From positions 1 through 62,874 of the forward strand of contig NZ_PYFW01000017.1 of the NCBI RefSeq assembly GCF_003020125.1: DNA of 62,874 nucleotides, written 5' to 3'. The position numbers and the translations under genes are program-made. Below, piece after piece: positions 44,195-52,364 of this stretch (positions are counted from its first letter, which is position 1; each line of letters starts with the position of its first letter). The DNA is from Bradyrhizobium sp. MOS003 (lineage in GTDB: Bacteria > Pseudomonadota > Alphaproteobacteria > Rhizobiales > Xanthobacteraceae). Under the pieces are notes generated by a model. It made no database searches and was not told where the DNA came from. It saw nothing but the letters and a program-made list of their open reading frames with translations.

Positions 44195-44797
44195 ATGACC
44201 GAGCCCAAGTTCGAGTCCAAGCCCGAACAGTTCGAGATGCGGCGGCTGGAGTCGCTCAGCAATACCATCTTTGGCGTCGCCATGACGCTTTTGGCTTATG
44301 ACCTGCCGAAGGCCGCTGTATTTACTGGCGCGCCCGACTGGAACGATCTGGCCCGGGTCTATTCCGGCAAGCTGATCGGCTTCGCCCTCAGCTTCATCAT
44401 TGCCGGCGTATTCTGGATCAGCCATCACCGGCGGCTGGCGCGTCAGCCGGTGGGCAGCCGCGGGGCGGTGATGCTCAATCTGTTTTTCCTGCTCTCAATC
44501 GTGCTGCTGCCGGTTACCAACGGCCTCTACACCAACTATCCCCTCAGCAGCGCGGTCGCCGTGCTCTATGGCCTGCATCTGAGCGCTATCGCCGGCCTCA
44601 ACGCCTGGCTATGGTGGAGGATATTGGGCGGCTGGAGCCATGAAATCATGGCCTCGCTGTTTCCGCTGCTCGTGTTCATTCCGGGCACGATCGTGGCGGC
44701 CTTCGCGCCGCACGCCGCGCCCTTCCTGTGGTTCATCGCTTTCGGCGGCCTCCTGATCCAGCGCTTTTACGGTGCGCGGACGGGGCCGGGCGCGTGA
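44195..44797 (+). CDS. TMEM175-family (DUF1211) membrane protein
   Basis: 200 aa, about six hydrophobic segments. The first helix has R17-L-E-S-L-S-N, where the TMEM175 family has RxxxFSD, followed by TIFGVAMTLLAYDL; FWISHHRRL follows the third helix (typical family motif). TMEM175 homologues are K+ channels or K+/H+ conductances. Loss of the Phe and Asp of the FSD motif makes channel function less certain. No obvious ribosome site clash; ATG 44195. Confidence 0.83.
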   Translation: MTEPKFESKPEQFEMRRLESLSNTIFGVAMTLLAYDLPKAAVFTGAPDWNDLARVYSGKLIGFALSFIIAGVFWISHHRRLARQPVGSRGAVMLNLFFLLSIVLLPVTNGLYTNYPLSSAVAVLYGLHLSAIAGLNAWLWWRILGGWSHEIMASLFPLLVFIPGTIVAAFAPHAAPFLWFIAFGGLLIQRFYGARTGPGA

Positions 44798-44806
44798 GGC
44801 TGAGCC

Positions 44807-45187
44807 TCACCCGGACGTCGCGCCGAACCCATCGGCTGGCACGTAAAGCTTGACCGGGCGAATTTCGTAGACCGCCGTCGGATTGACCGCACGCAGTTTC
44901 CGCGCCGCCGTGATCGCCTCTTCCTCGGTGGCGCATTCCATCAAATGGAAGCCCAGGAGCTGTTCCTTGGTCTCGGCAAACGGGCCGTCCAGCACCATGC
45001 CAGCGCCGGGGCCGCGCAAGGTGCGGGCCTTTCGGGTCTCATCCAGCCGAGCGGCCGGCCCGAATTGCCCGCTGGCCCGCAAGGGGGCTTGAACTTCGAT
45101 GACCTTGGCGACGACCGCGGCGTCCTGCTCAGGCGTCCAGGACAGGATTTCGTCTTCCACATGGTAGGCCAGGATGGCGTACAGCAT
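44807..45187 (-). CDS. YCII-related (DGPF domain) protein
   Basis: 126 aa from ATG 45187 behind GAGGTG. Contains the DGPFAETKEQLLGFHLMEC signature (DGPF), ARTLRGPGAGMV upstream, and a C-terminal AVYEIRPVKLY. DGPF/YCII proteins sometimes neighbour ECF sigma factors; none lies here. Enzymatic role unproven. Confidence 0.92.
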   Translation of the reverse strand: MLYAILAYHVEDEILSWTPEQDAAVVAKVIEVQAPLRASGQFGPAARLDETRKARTLRGPGAGMVLDGPFAETKEQLLGFHLMECATEEEAITAARKLRAVNPTAVYEIRPVKLYVPADGFGATSG

Positions 45188-45387
45188 CGTCACCTCGTTG
45201 TCTTTCTGCACCGGTCTCAGAGGACGTAGCACCGCAGGCGATGCCGACAATCCCCGCACATAAAATATTGCGTTGCCGTGCCGCGACGAAACCGTCCTGA
45301 AACCCGATTGCGCACCCGTCGTGTGAACGCCGCCGGAAGCGATCGCGACTGATGACCACAACAACAAGATTTCTGCTGGAGGCGGCA

Positions 45388-45570
45388 ATGTCGAGTCATA
45401 TCAAGATCATCTGCGACGCACGTCGGGCCGGACAATCTCAGGCGGCCGATCTGCACGACCAAAGCGGCCATCACCGCTATTACGGCAGCTCGGCGGAGAA
45501 TGGCGGCGAGCGCATCGTCGAAAGCCGGGGCGGCAAGCGCCCGCGCGCGCTCGGTGTTTGCGGCTTCTGA
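45388..45570 (+). CDS. Possible 60-aa basic protein
   Basis: ATG 45388 follows CTGGAGGCGG. Hydrophilic and Arg/His/Gly-rich, SSHIKIICDARRAGQSQAADLHDQ. No family. The good ribosome site supports translation; the composition leaves doubt. Confidence 0.4.
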   Translation: MSSHIKIICDARRAGQSQAADLHDQSGHHRYYGSSAENGGERIVESRGGKRPRALGVCGF

Positions 45571-45583
45571 AGCCTCGCGACCG

Positions 45584-45796
45584 ATGACCAATATGGACGT
45601 CCTTCAAATATCGATCGCGGCGATGCCCTTCCTGCTCGCGCTGACGAGCCGGACGGGCAGGGCCATCGTGCCGTGCCTGCTGACGAGCATTGTCACGGTG
45701 CTGCTCGGCGGGGAGCCTCACCGCGCAGTCGTGGCCTGGTGCGTCGGCATGCTGATCGCCGCCGTCGCGCTGCGCGAGCGGCTTCGCACGGGCTGA
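45584..45796 (+). CDS. 70-aa membrane protein, unknown
   Basis: ATG 45584 (or 45593, MDVLQIS). Two to three hydrophobic segments: LQISIAAMPFLLALTS, AIVPCLLTSIVTVLLGG and VVAWCVGMLIAAVAL. Starts 13 nt after the end of the previous small ORF. Function unknown. Confidence 0.5.
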   Translation: MTNMDVLQISIAAMPFLLALTSRTGRAIVPCLLTSIVTVLLGGEPHRAVVAWCVGMLIAAVALRERLRTG

Positions 45797-45822
45797 CCTC
45801 GTTTTCCGATTCAGGACATCTC

Positions 45823-45857
45823 AAGAAAAAGGCGCGGCGGGGAAGCCCCGTCGCGCC
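45823..45857 (-). terminator. Strong intrinsic terminator of the mini-gene
   Basis: GGCGCGGCGGGG (45831-45842) pairs with CCCCGTCGCGCC (45846-45857) with one G-T pair and the loop AAG. On the minus strand it is followed by TTTTTCTTGA. 62 nt downstream of the 14-codon ORF. Confidence 0.85.
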
Positions 45858-45918
45858 CGATTTCTTGCTCGCTGGTCCAGGGCTGAGAGCGCCCCGATGC
45901 CAGGCCCTTATTCAGAGC

Positions 45919-45963
45919 TTAGCGGGCGATCCCAGCGAGGTGACAGCGCTTGGTAAGAGACAC
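45919..45963 (-). CDS. 14-codon mini-ORF with near-perfect Shine-Dalgarno
   Basis: GTG 45963 to TAA 45919, product MSLTKRCHLAGIAR. The SD GAAAGGAGGTGATCC (45965-45979) is complementary to the terminal 16S rRNA sequence, and spacing to GTG is 7 nt after GGAGG. A promoter (TTAACA, 17 bp, TATATT) and a terminator flank it, so this is a compact transcription unit of about 170 nt. It may encode a peptide, or act as a small RNA for which the ORF is incidental. I do not recognise the peptide. Confidence 0.6.
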   Translation of the reverse strand: MSLTKRCHLAGIAR

Positions 45964-45964
45964 T

Positions 45965-45979
45965 GGATCACCTCCTTTC
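45965..45979 (-). promoter_or_regulatory. Extended Shine-Dalgarno sequence
   Basis: GAAAGGAGGTGATCC, the reverse complement of the last 15 nt, or 17 nt including the CT just before, of a typical 16S rRNA 3' tail. Much longer than ordinary ribosome sites (4-7 nt) seen elsewhere in this window. Confidence 0.8.
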
Positions 45980-45998
45980 GTTGGTTTCGGAAGAGTTC

Positions 45999-46027
45999 AA
46001 TATAGGCGGCATCGGCGCCGCTGTTAA
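45999..46027 (-). promoter_or_regulatory. Sigma-70-type promoter of the mini-gene
   Basis: On the minus strand: -35 TTAACA (46022-46027), a 17-bp spacer, -10 TATATT (45999-46004). Each box has one mismatch from consensus. The predicted start is near 45992, about 13 nt before the Shine-Dalgarno sequence. Confidence 0.65.
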
Positions 46028-46136
46028 GAGGCGGCGGCTCCGGCGGAACCTGGGGCTCGCAGGGCCGGGGAGACGTTGGAAACCGACCGCCTGGGCAGTT
46101 GAGACCGCCGCCCGGCCGTGTTAGGGAGCCGGTCAC

Positions 46137-46210
46137 GCGGGTGTAGCTCAATGGTAGAGCAGCAGCCTTCCAAGCTGAATACGAGGGTTCGATTCCCTTC
46201 ACCCGCTCCA
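46137..46210 (+). tRNA. tRNA-Gly (anticodon TCC)
   Basis: Acceptor GCGGGTG / CACCCGC, D-arm GCTCAATGGTAGAGC, anticodon loop CTTCCAA, T-arm GAGGGTTCGATTCCCTT; encoded CCA. 74 nt. Reads GGA/GGG codons. Confidence 0.97.
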
Positions 46211-46311
46211 GCCTTTTCAAAGACTTAGCGAAAGCGTCGGATTTCATTCTGACAAATGGGCTGCTTTACGCGTTCTGATACTCGCTTTCCGAGAGAGGAT
46301 AGGTCTGGTTG

Positions 46312-47010
46312 CTAGAGTATCGCGCCAAACAGTTTTCCTATCCCAGCGGTGATGCCGAGTGCCAATGCTCCCCAGAACGTGACCCGGATCGTCGCGCGAA
46401 GGATATTCGCTCCGCCTGCCTTTGCGCCGATCGCGCCGAGAAGCGCAAGAAAGCCCAGGGCCGCCGCTGACGTAACCGGCACCAGCACGTTCGAAGGTGA
46501 CACGACGACCATCAGCAATGGCATTGCTGCTCCTACCGAAAATGTCACGGCCGAAGTTATAGCTGCTTGCACGGGCCGTGCGGTGGTCATCTCTGAAATG
46601 CCCAGTTCATCGCGAGCATGGGCACCGAGCGCATCGTTCTTCATCAGTTGCGCTGCAACTCGCTGGGCAAGGTCAGCGTCGAGCCCGCGCCGGATGTAGA
46701 TTTCTGCAAGCTCACCGAGTTCGCCGACGGGATTACTGCGCAGTTCGCTTCGTTCTCTTGCGATATCCGCTCTCTCAGTGTCGGACTGCGAACTCACAGA
46801 GACATACTCGCCTGCGGCCATGGACATGGCACCGGCGACCAGTCCCGCGACCCCTGCAATCAGAACGTCGTTCTGCTTCGCCGCAGCTGCCGCTACTCCG
46901 ACAATCAGGCTAGCGGTTGATATGATTCCGTCGTTGGCGCCAAGCACCGCGGCCCTGAGCCATCCTATGCGATCGACCAGGTGTGTTTCGTTGTGGCGAA
47001 GACGGCTCAT
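46312..47010 (-). CDS. VIT1/CCC1-family transporter
   Basis: 232 aa from ATG 47010 behind GAGGAAG. Signature LRAAVLGANDGIISTASLIVGVA (GANDG) and GLVAGAMSMAAGEYVSVSSQSD, then a charged cytoplasmic middle and three C-terminal helices. The VIT1/CCC1 family exports Fe2+ or Mn2+ from the cytoplasm; direction in bacteria is less established. Possible role in iron or manganese balance. Confidence 0.92.
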   Translation of the reverse strand: MSRLRHNETHLVDRIGWLRAAVLGANDGIISTASLIVGVAAAAAKQNDVLIAGVAGLVAGAMSMAAGEYVSVSSQSDTERADIARERSELRSNPVGELGELAEIYIRRGLDADLAQRVAAQLMKNDALGAHARDELGISEMTTARPVQAAITSAVTFSVGAAMPLLMVVVSPSNVLVPVTSAAALGFLALLGAIGAKAGGANILRATIRVTFWGALALGITAGIGKLFGAIL

Positions 47011-47232
47011 GGATGTCTTCCTCAGCGTTTGGATCAGCCGCTTCGATCCGTTCAGGAGCAAATCTGCGCTTGCCTGATGTTAAGGCCGCAGCCCGGGTGT
47101 GTCTTGATTCCGATCAAGGCCTGTGGCCGTTGCCAGACACTGGCCAAGGCAGATCGCCATGAGCTGATCCAGGTCAATGCCCCCGGCACCCGATCGTCTA
47201 TCCGTTGGCTGCAACTTCGGGACAACCACGAC

Positions 47233-47562
47233 ATGACAGACAAGCCGATCGATTGGACGCCGGATCTCACGCTGCCGACTTCCAAATCCACCGTCCAGCA
47301 CTTCACCGCAAAGGCCGGCGGCGACCGCCTTGAGATTGACACCACGCCGTGGGGCGAGGCCGATCTCACGGTCAACGGTCAGTCGCTTGCTCACATCGCG
47401 GCGGCACCCAGCGCAGGGGAGGCGTTTCGGGCACTCGAGGCGATCGCGGAAGATTTCGAAACCGGCAAGGATGCGCGCCTGGATCAGGCGATCGAGGATG
47501 ACGCGGTCCGTGAAAGGCTAGGCCTGACGCGCGTCGGCGCTCGCGGGCACCGAGAAAGCTGA
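47233..47562 (+). CDS. Small soluble protein, unknown
   Basis: 109 aa from ATG 47233. Hydrophilic, TPDLTLPTSKSTVQHFTAKAGGDRLEIDTTPWGEAD and AFRALEAIAEDFETGKDARLDQAI. No signal or membrane segment. Family unknown. Confidence 0.6.
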   Translation: MTDKPIDWTPDLTLPTSKSTVQHFTAKAGGDRLEIDTTPWGEADLTVNGQSLAHIAAAPSAGEAFRALEAIAEDFETGKDARLDQAIEDDAVRERLGLTRVGARGHRES

Positions 47563-47616
47563 TGTCGCCGCCGCGAGCGCGGCCCGGGCCCATGGCCATC
47601 CAGGCCGCGGTCCTTT

Positions 47617-48480
47617 TCATTCCCTGTGGTCGTCAATCTCAGAGGCGACCTGTCCGTAGTTCAATAGCGCAACCAGGGTCGTTCCTCCCAGGATGTTGCC
47701 GAGCAGCGTCGGCGTGAAGAAGTCCATGACGTATTGAGCGAGCGATGCCCGGCCGCTCTGCACCAGAAAGGCGCACTCGACCGAGCCCGCGACGATGTGC
47801 GCGAACCCGCCGAGTGCGACCACATAGGTCATCACGACGATGATGTGCGCGCGCGATCCCTTGGCGGCCGGCAGCAGCCATGCCATCAGGGCGATCAGCC
47901 AGCCCGCAAAGATCGCGCGGACGAGGGTCGACGTGAAGTCGCCCTCCACGGTGTGCCGGCTGATCTCAACGAAGGCATCGACGATACGCGGCTCGAAGAT
48001 GCTGGTGTGAGCGAGCACGGAGGCGACCGCCCAGGTCCCCGCGAGGTTGGAGGCGAGGACCAGGGCCCACAGACGGGCCACGCTTCCGAGCGTGCCGAGA
48101 TCGCGATTGTGCAGCAGTGGCAGGATCGGTGTCAGCGTGTTCTCGGTGAAAAGCTGCTGCCGCCCCAGCACGACGACCAGAAAGCCAACGGTGTAGCCGA
48201 GCGGCGCAACGAGGCGACGCGTTCCCTCATCGGAGATCAGCGCGTAAAACTCCCCCTGGACGATCAGCGACAGCGCGATCGACAGGCCGGCGGCAAAGCC
48301 GGACATCACGATCGCCCACCATCGCCGCTCCAATTCCTGCTCGCCCTCGGCGCGGATCGTCTCGTGGATGAGCGCAGCATTCGGCCGGCTTTGGGACTCG
48401 ATCTGCTCGGTTTGGCGCTGCGAGACGCCGTCCAGCTTCGAGGCCGCACTGAATGAGTCGTCGTCGCGGCGTTGATCCAC
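47617..48480 (-). CDS. Formate/nitrite transporter (FNT) family protein
   Basis: 287 aa from GTG 48480, 7 nt after GGAGA; a TTG 30 nt further is an alternative. Six helices: WWAIVMSGFAAGLSIALSLIV, TVGFLVVVLGRQQLFTENTLTPILPLL, LVLASNLAGTWAVASVL, FAGWLIALMAWLLPA, IIVVMTYVVALGGFAHIVAGS and LGNILGGTTLVALLNY. GRQQLFTENTL is the FNT signature and NILGGTT the second half. Closest to the YfdC-like FNT branch. The transported anion is uncertain. Confidence 0.93.
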   Translation of the reverse strand: MDQRRDDDSFSAASKLDGVSQRQTEQIESQSRPNAALIHETIRAEGEQELERRWWAIVMSGFAAGLSIALSLIVQGEFYALISDEGTRRLVAPLGYTVGFLVVVLGRQQLFTENTLTPILPLLHNRDLGTLGSVARLWALVLASNLAGTWAVASVLAHTSIFEPRIVDAFVEISRHTVEGDFTSTLVRAIFAGWLIALMAWLLPAAKGSRAHIIVVMTYVVALGGFAHIVAGSVECAFLVQSGRASLAQYVMDFFTPTLLGNILGGTTLVALLNYGQVASEIDDHRE

Positions 48481-48624
48481 GCTGGGTCTCCGAATGGTGA
48501 TCGCTTTCAAGGCCGGTCGCGCTCGTCGGTTCCGCCGTGCAGTGCGGTCGTTACGATGATGCGTCCAATCGACGCTGAGGAACCTTCGTCACGAGGTCGA
48601 GTTTTCCATCGGGTAGTGGGGCGA

Positions 48625-49107
48625 ATGGCAAGAGGACAGACCGTGCAAGAGACTGTGCGAGAGCAGGTGCGCCTGCGCACGACCGCGCAGATCGCGGGTC
48701 ATCCCATTCATCCGATGCTGGTGCCGATCCCGATCGCGTGCTTCATCGGAGCGCTGCTGACCGACATCGCCTACGTCGCCAGCGCCGAGATCATGTGGGC
48801 GGATTTCTCCGCCTGGCTTCTCGTTGTCGGCGTCATCTTCGGCGTGCTGGCGGCGATCGCGGGCCTCACCGATTTCCTCGGCAACCGCCTGGTGCGGGCG
48901 CAGACGCCAGCCTGGCCGCATCTGATTGGCAATGTCGTGGCGCTGGTCCTGGCGATCGTCAACACGCTAATCCACAGCCGCGATGCCTGGACGTCGGTGT
49001 GGCCCATCGGCCTTGTTCTTTCAATCCTCACTGTCCTGATCCTGCTCGTCACCGGCTGGCTCGGTTGGGCCATGGTGTATCGTCACGGCGTGGGAGTTGC
49101 GCGATGA
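48625..49107 (+). CDS. DUF2231 membrane protein
   Basis: 160 aa from ATG 48625 (MARGQTVQETV). Motif TTAQIAGHPIHPMLVPIPIACFIGALLTDI, then three more helices. The last bases overlap the next start (ATGA at 49104), indicating coupled translation with the sorbosone dehydrogenase-like gene. DUF2231 proteins often accompany membrane redox enzymes; a heme-binding or electron role is possible because of the HPIHP histidines. Function unproven. Confidence 0.87.
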   Translation: MARGQTVQETVREQVRLRTTAQIAGHPIHPMLVPIPIACFIGALLTDIAYVASAEIMWADFSAWLLVVGVIFGVLAAIAGLTDFLGNRLVRAQTPAWPHLIGNVVALVLAIVNTLIHSRDAWTSVWPIGLVLSILTVLILLVTGWLGWAMVYRHGVGVAR

Positions 49108-50447
49108 TGTCGAAGCTGTCCCGCGCCCTGCTGTGCTCCTCCGTGCTGCTCTTGGGCGGCTGCGACGACGGTAGCGGTGATCCCAAGGCGCAGATCGGCG
49201 CCAACCCGAAGCTCCCCGACATCCAGCAATATCTGCTGCCGCCCATGCACATCGCGCGCATCGTCGGCTGGAAGAAGGACGAGACGCCGACCGTCGCTGA
49301 GGGTCTGCAGGTCAAGGCCTTCGCGACCGGCCTGCAGCATCCGCGCTTCATCTACGTGCTGCCCAATGGCGACGTGCTGGTGGCGGAATCCAAGGCGCCG
49401 AAGGGGGCGGGGATCAAGCGCCCCAAGGAGATCGTCATGGGCTACATCGAGTCCTGGGCGACCTCGGGCGGCAACGACACCGGACCGGGCAATCGCATCA
49501 CGCTCCTGCGCGACAGCAATGGCGACGGCGTGCCGGATACGCAAAGCGTCTTCCTCGACCATCTCAATTCGCCGTTCGGCATCGCGCTGGTCGGCAACGA
49601 GTTCTACGTCGCCAATGCCGATGCAATCGTCAGATATCCCTACACCGAGGGCGAGACCACGATCACCGCGCCGGGTACGGTGCTGACGCCGCTGCCGGGC
49701 GGGCCGATCAACCATCATTGGACCAAGAGCCTGGTGGCGAGCCCCGACGGTTCGAAGCTCTATGCCGGCGTCGGCTCCAACAGCAACATCACCGAGAACG
49801 GCATGGAAGCCGAGCACAACCGTGCGGCGATCCTCGAGGTCGACCGTGCCAGCGGCCGCTGGCGCGTGTTCGCAAGCGGCCTGCGCAATCCCAACGGGCT
49901 CAGCTTCGAGCCGCAGACCGGTGCACTGTGGACGGTGGTGAACGAGCGCGACGAACTCGGGCCCGATCTCGTCCCTGATTACATGACCTCGGTGAAGGAC
50001 GGCGGCTTCTACGGCTGGCCCTACAGTTATTACGGCCAGCACGTCGATCCCCGCGTCAAGCCGCAGCGGCCGGATCTGGTCGCCAAGGCGATCATGCCGG
50101 ATTATGCCCTGAGTTCGCATGTCGCTCCGCTCGGGATGGTGTTCTCGACCGGCACGAGCCTGCCCGCCGCCTATCGCGGCGGCGCCTTCGTCGGTGAGCA
50201 CGGTAGCTGGAACAGGCAGGTGCTGAATGGCTACAAGGTCGTCTACGTCCCGTTCGAGGGCGGCAAGCCCTCAGGGCCGGCGCAGGACGTCGTCACCGGC
50301 TTTCTCAACCAGGACAATCAGGCGCGCGGTCGTCCTGTCGGCGTTGCGCTGGACAAGAGCGGCGGGTTGCTGATTGCAGACGACACCGGCAACACCGTCT
50401 GGCGCGTCACCGCCGCGCATCCCCAACTCACGCAGCGTCAGGAGTGA
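49104..50447 (+). CDS. Lipoprotein sorbosone/glucose dehydrogenase-like (PQQ-type propeller)
   Basis: 447 aa. Lipobox in LLLGGCDD (Cys near 20). A six-bladed propeller of the glucose/sorbosone dehydrogenase family: GLQVKAFATGLQHPRFIYVLPNGDVLVAESKA, NSPFGIALVGNEFYVANADAIVRYPY, AILEVDRASGRWRVFASGLRNPNGLSFEP, LIADDTGNTVWRV. Expected to use PQQ in the periplasm, oxidising an aldose or aldehyde. Overlaps the DUF2231 stop by 4 nt; a DUF2188 gene follows at 3 nt. The electron acceptor is unknown. Confidence 0.92.
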   Translation: MMSKLSRALLCSSVLLLGGCDDGSGDPKAQIGANPKLPDIQQYLLPPMHIARIVGWKKDETPTVAEGLQVKAFATGLQHPRFIYVLPNGDVLVAESKAPKGAGIKRPKEIVMGYIESWATSGGNDTGPGNRITLLRDSNGDGVPDTQSVFLDHLNSPFGIALVGNEFYVANADAIVRYPYTEGETTITAPGTVLTPLPGGPINHHWTKSLVASPDGSKLYAGVGSNSNITENGMEAEHNRAAILEVDRASGRWRVFASGLRNPNGLSFEPQTGALWTVVNERDELGPDLVPDYMTSVKDGGFYGWPYSYYGQHVDPRVKPQRPDLVAKAIMPDYALSSHVAPLGMVFSTGTSLPAAYRGGAFVGEHGSWNRQVLNGYKVVYVPFEGGKPSGPAQDVVTGFLNQDNQARGRPVGVALDKSGGLLIADDTGNTVWRVTAAHPQLTQRQE

Positions 50448-50450
50448 TCA

Positions 50451-50666
50451 ATGAGCCTTGCACAATATGCCATCGTTCCCGTCGAGGACGAGTGGGGCGT
50501 GCTGCACGACGGCGATGTCAAGAACAGGTATGCCACCAAGGAAGCGGCGTTCGAGTCCGCGGTGTCGGCCGCGACGCTGGCGATTCGGCAGGGACATGAA
50601 GTTCACGTCAGCGTTCCCGGCCGCCAGGAGGGCGAGGGCACGCTGGGGTTCAAGGCGGCCCCTTAG
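50451..50666 (+). CDS. DUF2188 protein
   Basis: 71 aa. Pattern AIVPVEDEWGVLHDGDVKNRYATKEAAFESAVSAATLAIRQGHEVHVSVPG, the compact DUF2188 fold of phage and rhizobial proteins. Starts 3 nt after the dehydrogenase stop. Function unknown; part of the same operon. Confidence 0.85.
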   Translation: MSLAQYAIVPVEDEWGVLHDGDVKNRYATKEAAFESAVSAATLAIRQGHEVHVSVPGRQEGEGTLGFKAAP

Positions 50667-50695
50667 CGGCGTCACCGAACAAGGAGAATAACGCG

Positions 50696-50866
50696 ATGAC
50701 CAAGTCTCCTGAGCCGAACGGCGTCGAGCCATCCCGTTCCGAGGACGACATCCAGCGCGAACAGCTGGGTCCCCGCGGTGTCCCCGGTGCGCCCGATCCG
50801 GCCAAGATGACGCCGCAGCGCGACAAGAAGACGCCGAAGCACGTCGATCCCGGCCATACCGCTTGA
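50696..50866 (+). CDS. 56-aa hydrophilic protein
   Basis: ATG 50696 behind AAGGAGA with 8-nt spacing; TGA 50866. Rich in Pro, Asp, Arg and Lys (MTKSPEPNGVEPSRSED, PQRDKKTPKHVDPGHTA); no hydrophobic segment, probably disordered. Last gene of the DUF2231 unit. Unknown function. Confidence 0.68.
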   Translation: MTKSPEPNGVEPSRSEDDIQREQLGPRGVPGAPDPAKMTPQRDKKTPKHVDPGHTA

Positions 50867-50942
50867 GGACGGCTGCTCTGCGGCGGACGCAGCAGTGCCC
50901 ATCCCGACCGACATTCCCGTGACCTCGATGTGCAGGTAAGAG

Positions 50943-52193
50943 ATGCTTGTCGGCGCGATCTGCGCCGCCGGGCAGGCGACGTTTGGAATGCGGTTCTTGA
51001 AATCTGACAGCAGGCTGACCGGCGTCCTGCTGGTGCTCGCGATCACCCAGCTCATTGGCTGGGGTACAATCGGCCTTCCGCCCATCGTCGGCCGCGACCT
51101 CGCCGCCGATCTCGGCATGAGCCTGCCGATGGTGTTTGCGGGCACCTCGACCCTTTATGTCACGATGGGGCTGTGCGCGCCCTGGCTCGCCAGGGCCTTT
51201 GCGCGGCACGGTGCGCGCAAGGTGATGATGGCGGGCACGATCGTGGCCGTGCCGGGCTATATCGTTCTGTCCCTTGCCCACGAGCCGATGCTCTATTTCG
51301 CGGCTTGGGTCATCCTCGGCATCGCCGGCAGCGCCACGCTGTCCACGGGCGCGTATATACTGCTCAACGAATTGGCAGGCCCCAAGGCCAAGAGCGCCAT
51401 CGGCGCGCTGATGCTGGTGACGGGCCTGTCCGGCAGCATCTTCTGGCCGACCACCTCGTTCCTCAGCGGACATTTCGGCTGGCGCGGAACGTGTCTGGTT
51501 TACGCGGCAATGCTGCTTCTGGTCTCGCTTCCGCTCTACGCCTTCGCAACGCCGCGCCGGGCGGTCGCGACGGAGGCAGGCACGGCGACCGCCAGGCAAG
51601 CCGATGCGCCGTCAATCCCGCGGAGCACGTTCGGCCTCGTCGTCGCCGCGATCACCCTCAATGCCTTCGTCACGTTCGGCCTCAGCGCCGTCTTTGTCGA
51701 ATTGTTGCGGGCCGAGGGGCTGGCGCCGTCGCAGGCCATCGCCTTCGGCTCGATGCTCGGCGTGATCCAGGTCAGCGCGCGAGGGCTCGACTTCCTCGGC
51801 GGCGGGCGGTGGGACGGCATCACGACCGGGCTCGTCGCCGGCACGGCGCTGCCTGTCGCCATGCTGCTCCTGATGCTGAGCGAAGGGGCGACCTGGGCGG
51901 TCGCGGTCTTCATCCTGCTCTACGGCGCCGGCAGCGGCGCGATGGCAGTGGCGCGAGCGACCATCCCGCTGGTTTTCTATGACCAGACCGAATTCGCCAA
52001 GGCGTCGTCGATGATCGCACTGCCGCTCAACCTCGCGTCCGCGCTCTCTCCACCTCTTTTGGCCGGTCTGCTCAGCCAGTTCGGCGGCCGCGGCGCGCTT
52101 GGTCTCACCTTTGTGTTCTCCTGCGCGGCAGTGCTGATCCTGGTCTTGCTCGGCCGGCGGCGGCCGCGGGTCGCGGTCGCGGCCGCGACCTGA
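50943..52193 (+). CDS. MFS transporter
   Basis: 416 aa from ATG 50943, or 401 aa from ATG 50988. Twelve helices, with MFS motif A-like LARAFARHGARKVMMAGT after TM2 and a short cytoplasmic insert between TM6 and TM7 (TPRRAVATEAGTATARQADAP). Looks like an exporter or organic-anion type. Substrate unknown. 76 nt after the 56-aa gene. Confidence 0.88.
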   Translation: MLVGAICAAGQATFGMRFLKSDSRLTGVLLVLAITQLIGWGTIGLPPIVGRDLAADLGMSLPMVFAGTSTLYVTMGLCAPWLARAFARHGARKVMMAGTIVAVPGYIVLSLAHEPMLYFAAWVILGIAGSATLSTGAYILLNELAGPKAKSAIGALMLVTGLSGSIFWPTTSFLSGHFGWRGTCLVYAAMLLLVSLPLYAFATPRRAVATEAGTATARQADAPSIPRSTFGLVVAAITLNAFVTFGLSAVFVELLRAEGLAPSQAIAFGSMLGVIQVSARGLDFLGGGRWDGITTGLVAGTALPVAMLLLMLSEGATWAVAVFILLYGAGSGAMAVARATIPLVFYDQTEFAKASSMIALPLNLASALSPPLLAGLLSQFGGRGALGLTFVFSCAAVLILVLLGRRRPRVAVAAAT

Positions 52194-52364
52194 GACGATC
52201 TTCGTGGCGCGGAATTCGGCCGCGACGCGCGCTTCCGGCGCCGGCCGGGGATAGCCGCATGAGCGGAGTGCAGTGCTCAGGGCGCCAAAATGGTGTATCC
52301 GCTGGGAAGCGCGACCCCGTGATCTCGCAGGCGCGCCAATATCAGTTCCCCGGAGGAAATCGAC

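Noticed and set aside
45963..45979. 16S rRNA 3' end word on the plus strand, considered as an rRNA fragment
   Set aside because: Only the terminal 17 nt match; upstream bases are not 16S-like and the word lies exactly before a start codon with promoter and terminator.
49083..50201. Minus-strand frame opposite the sorbosone dehydrogenase-like gene
   Set aside because: No motif; shadow ORF.
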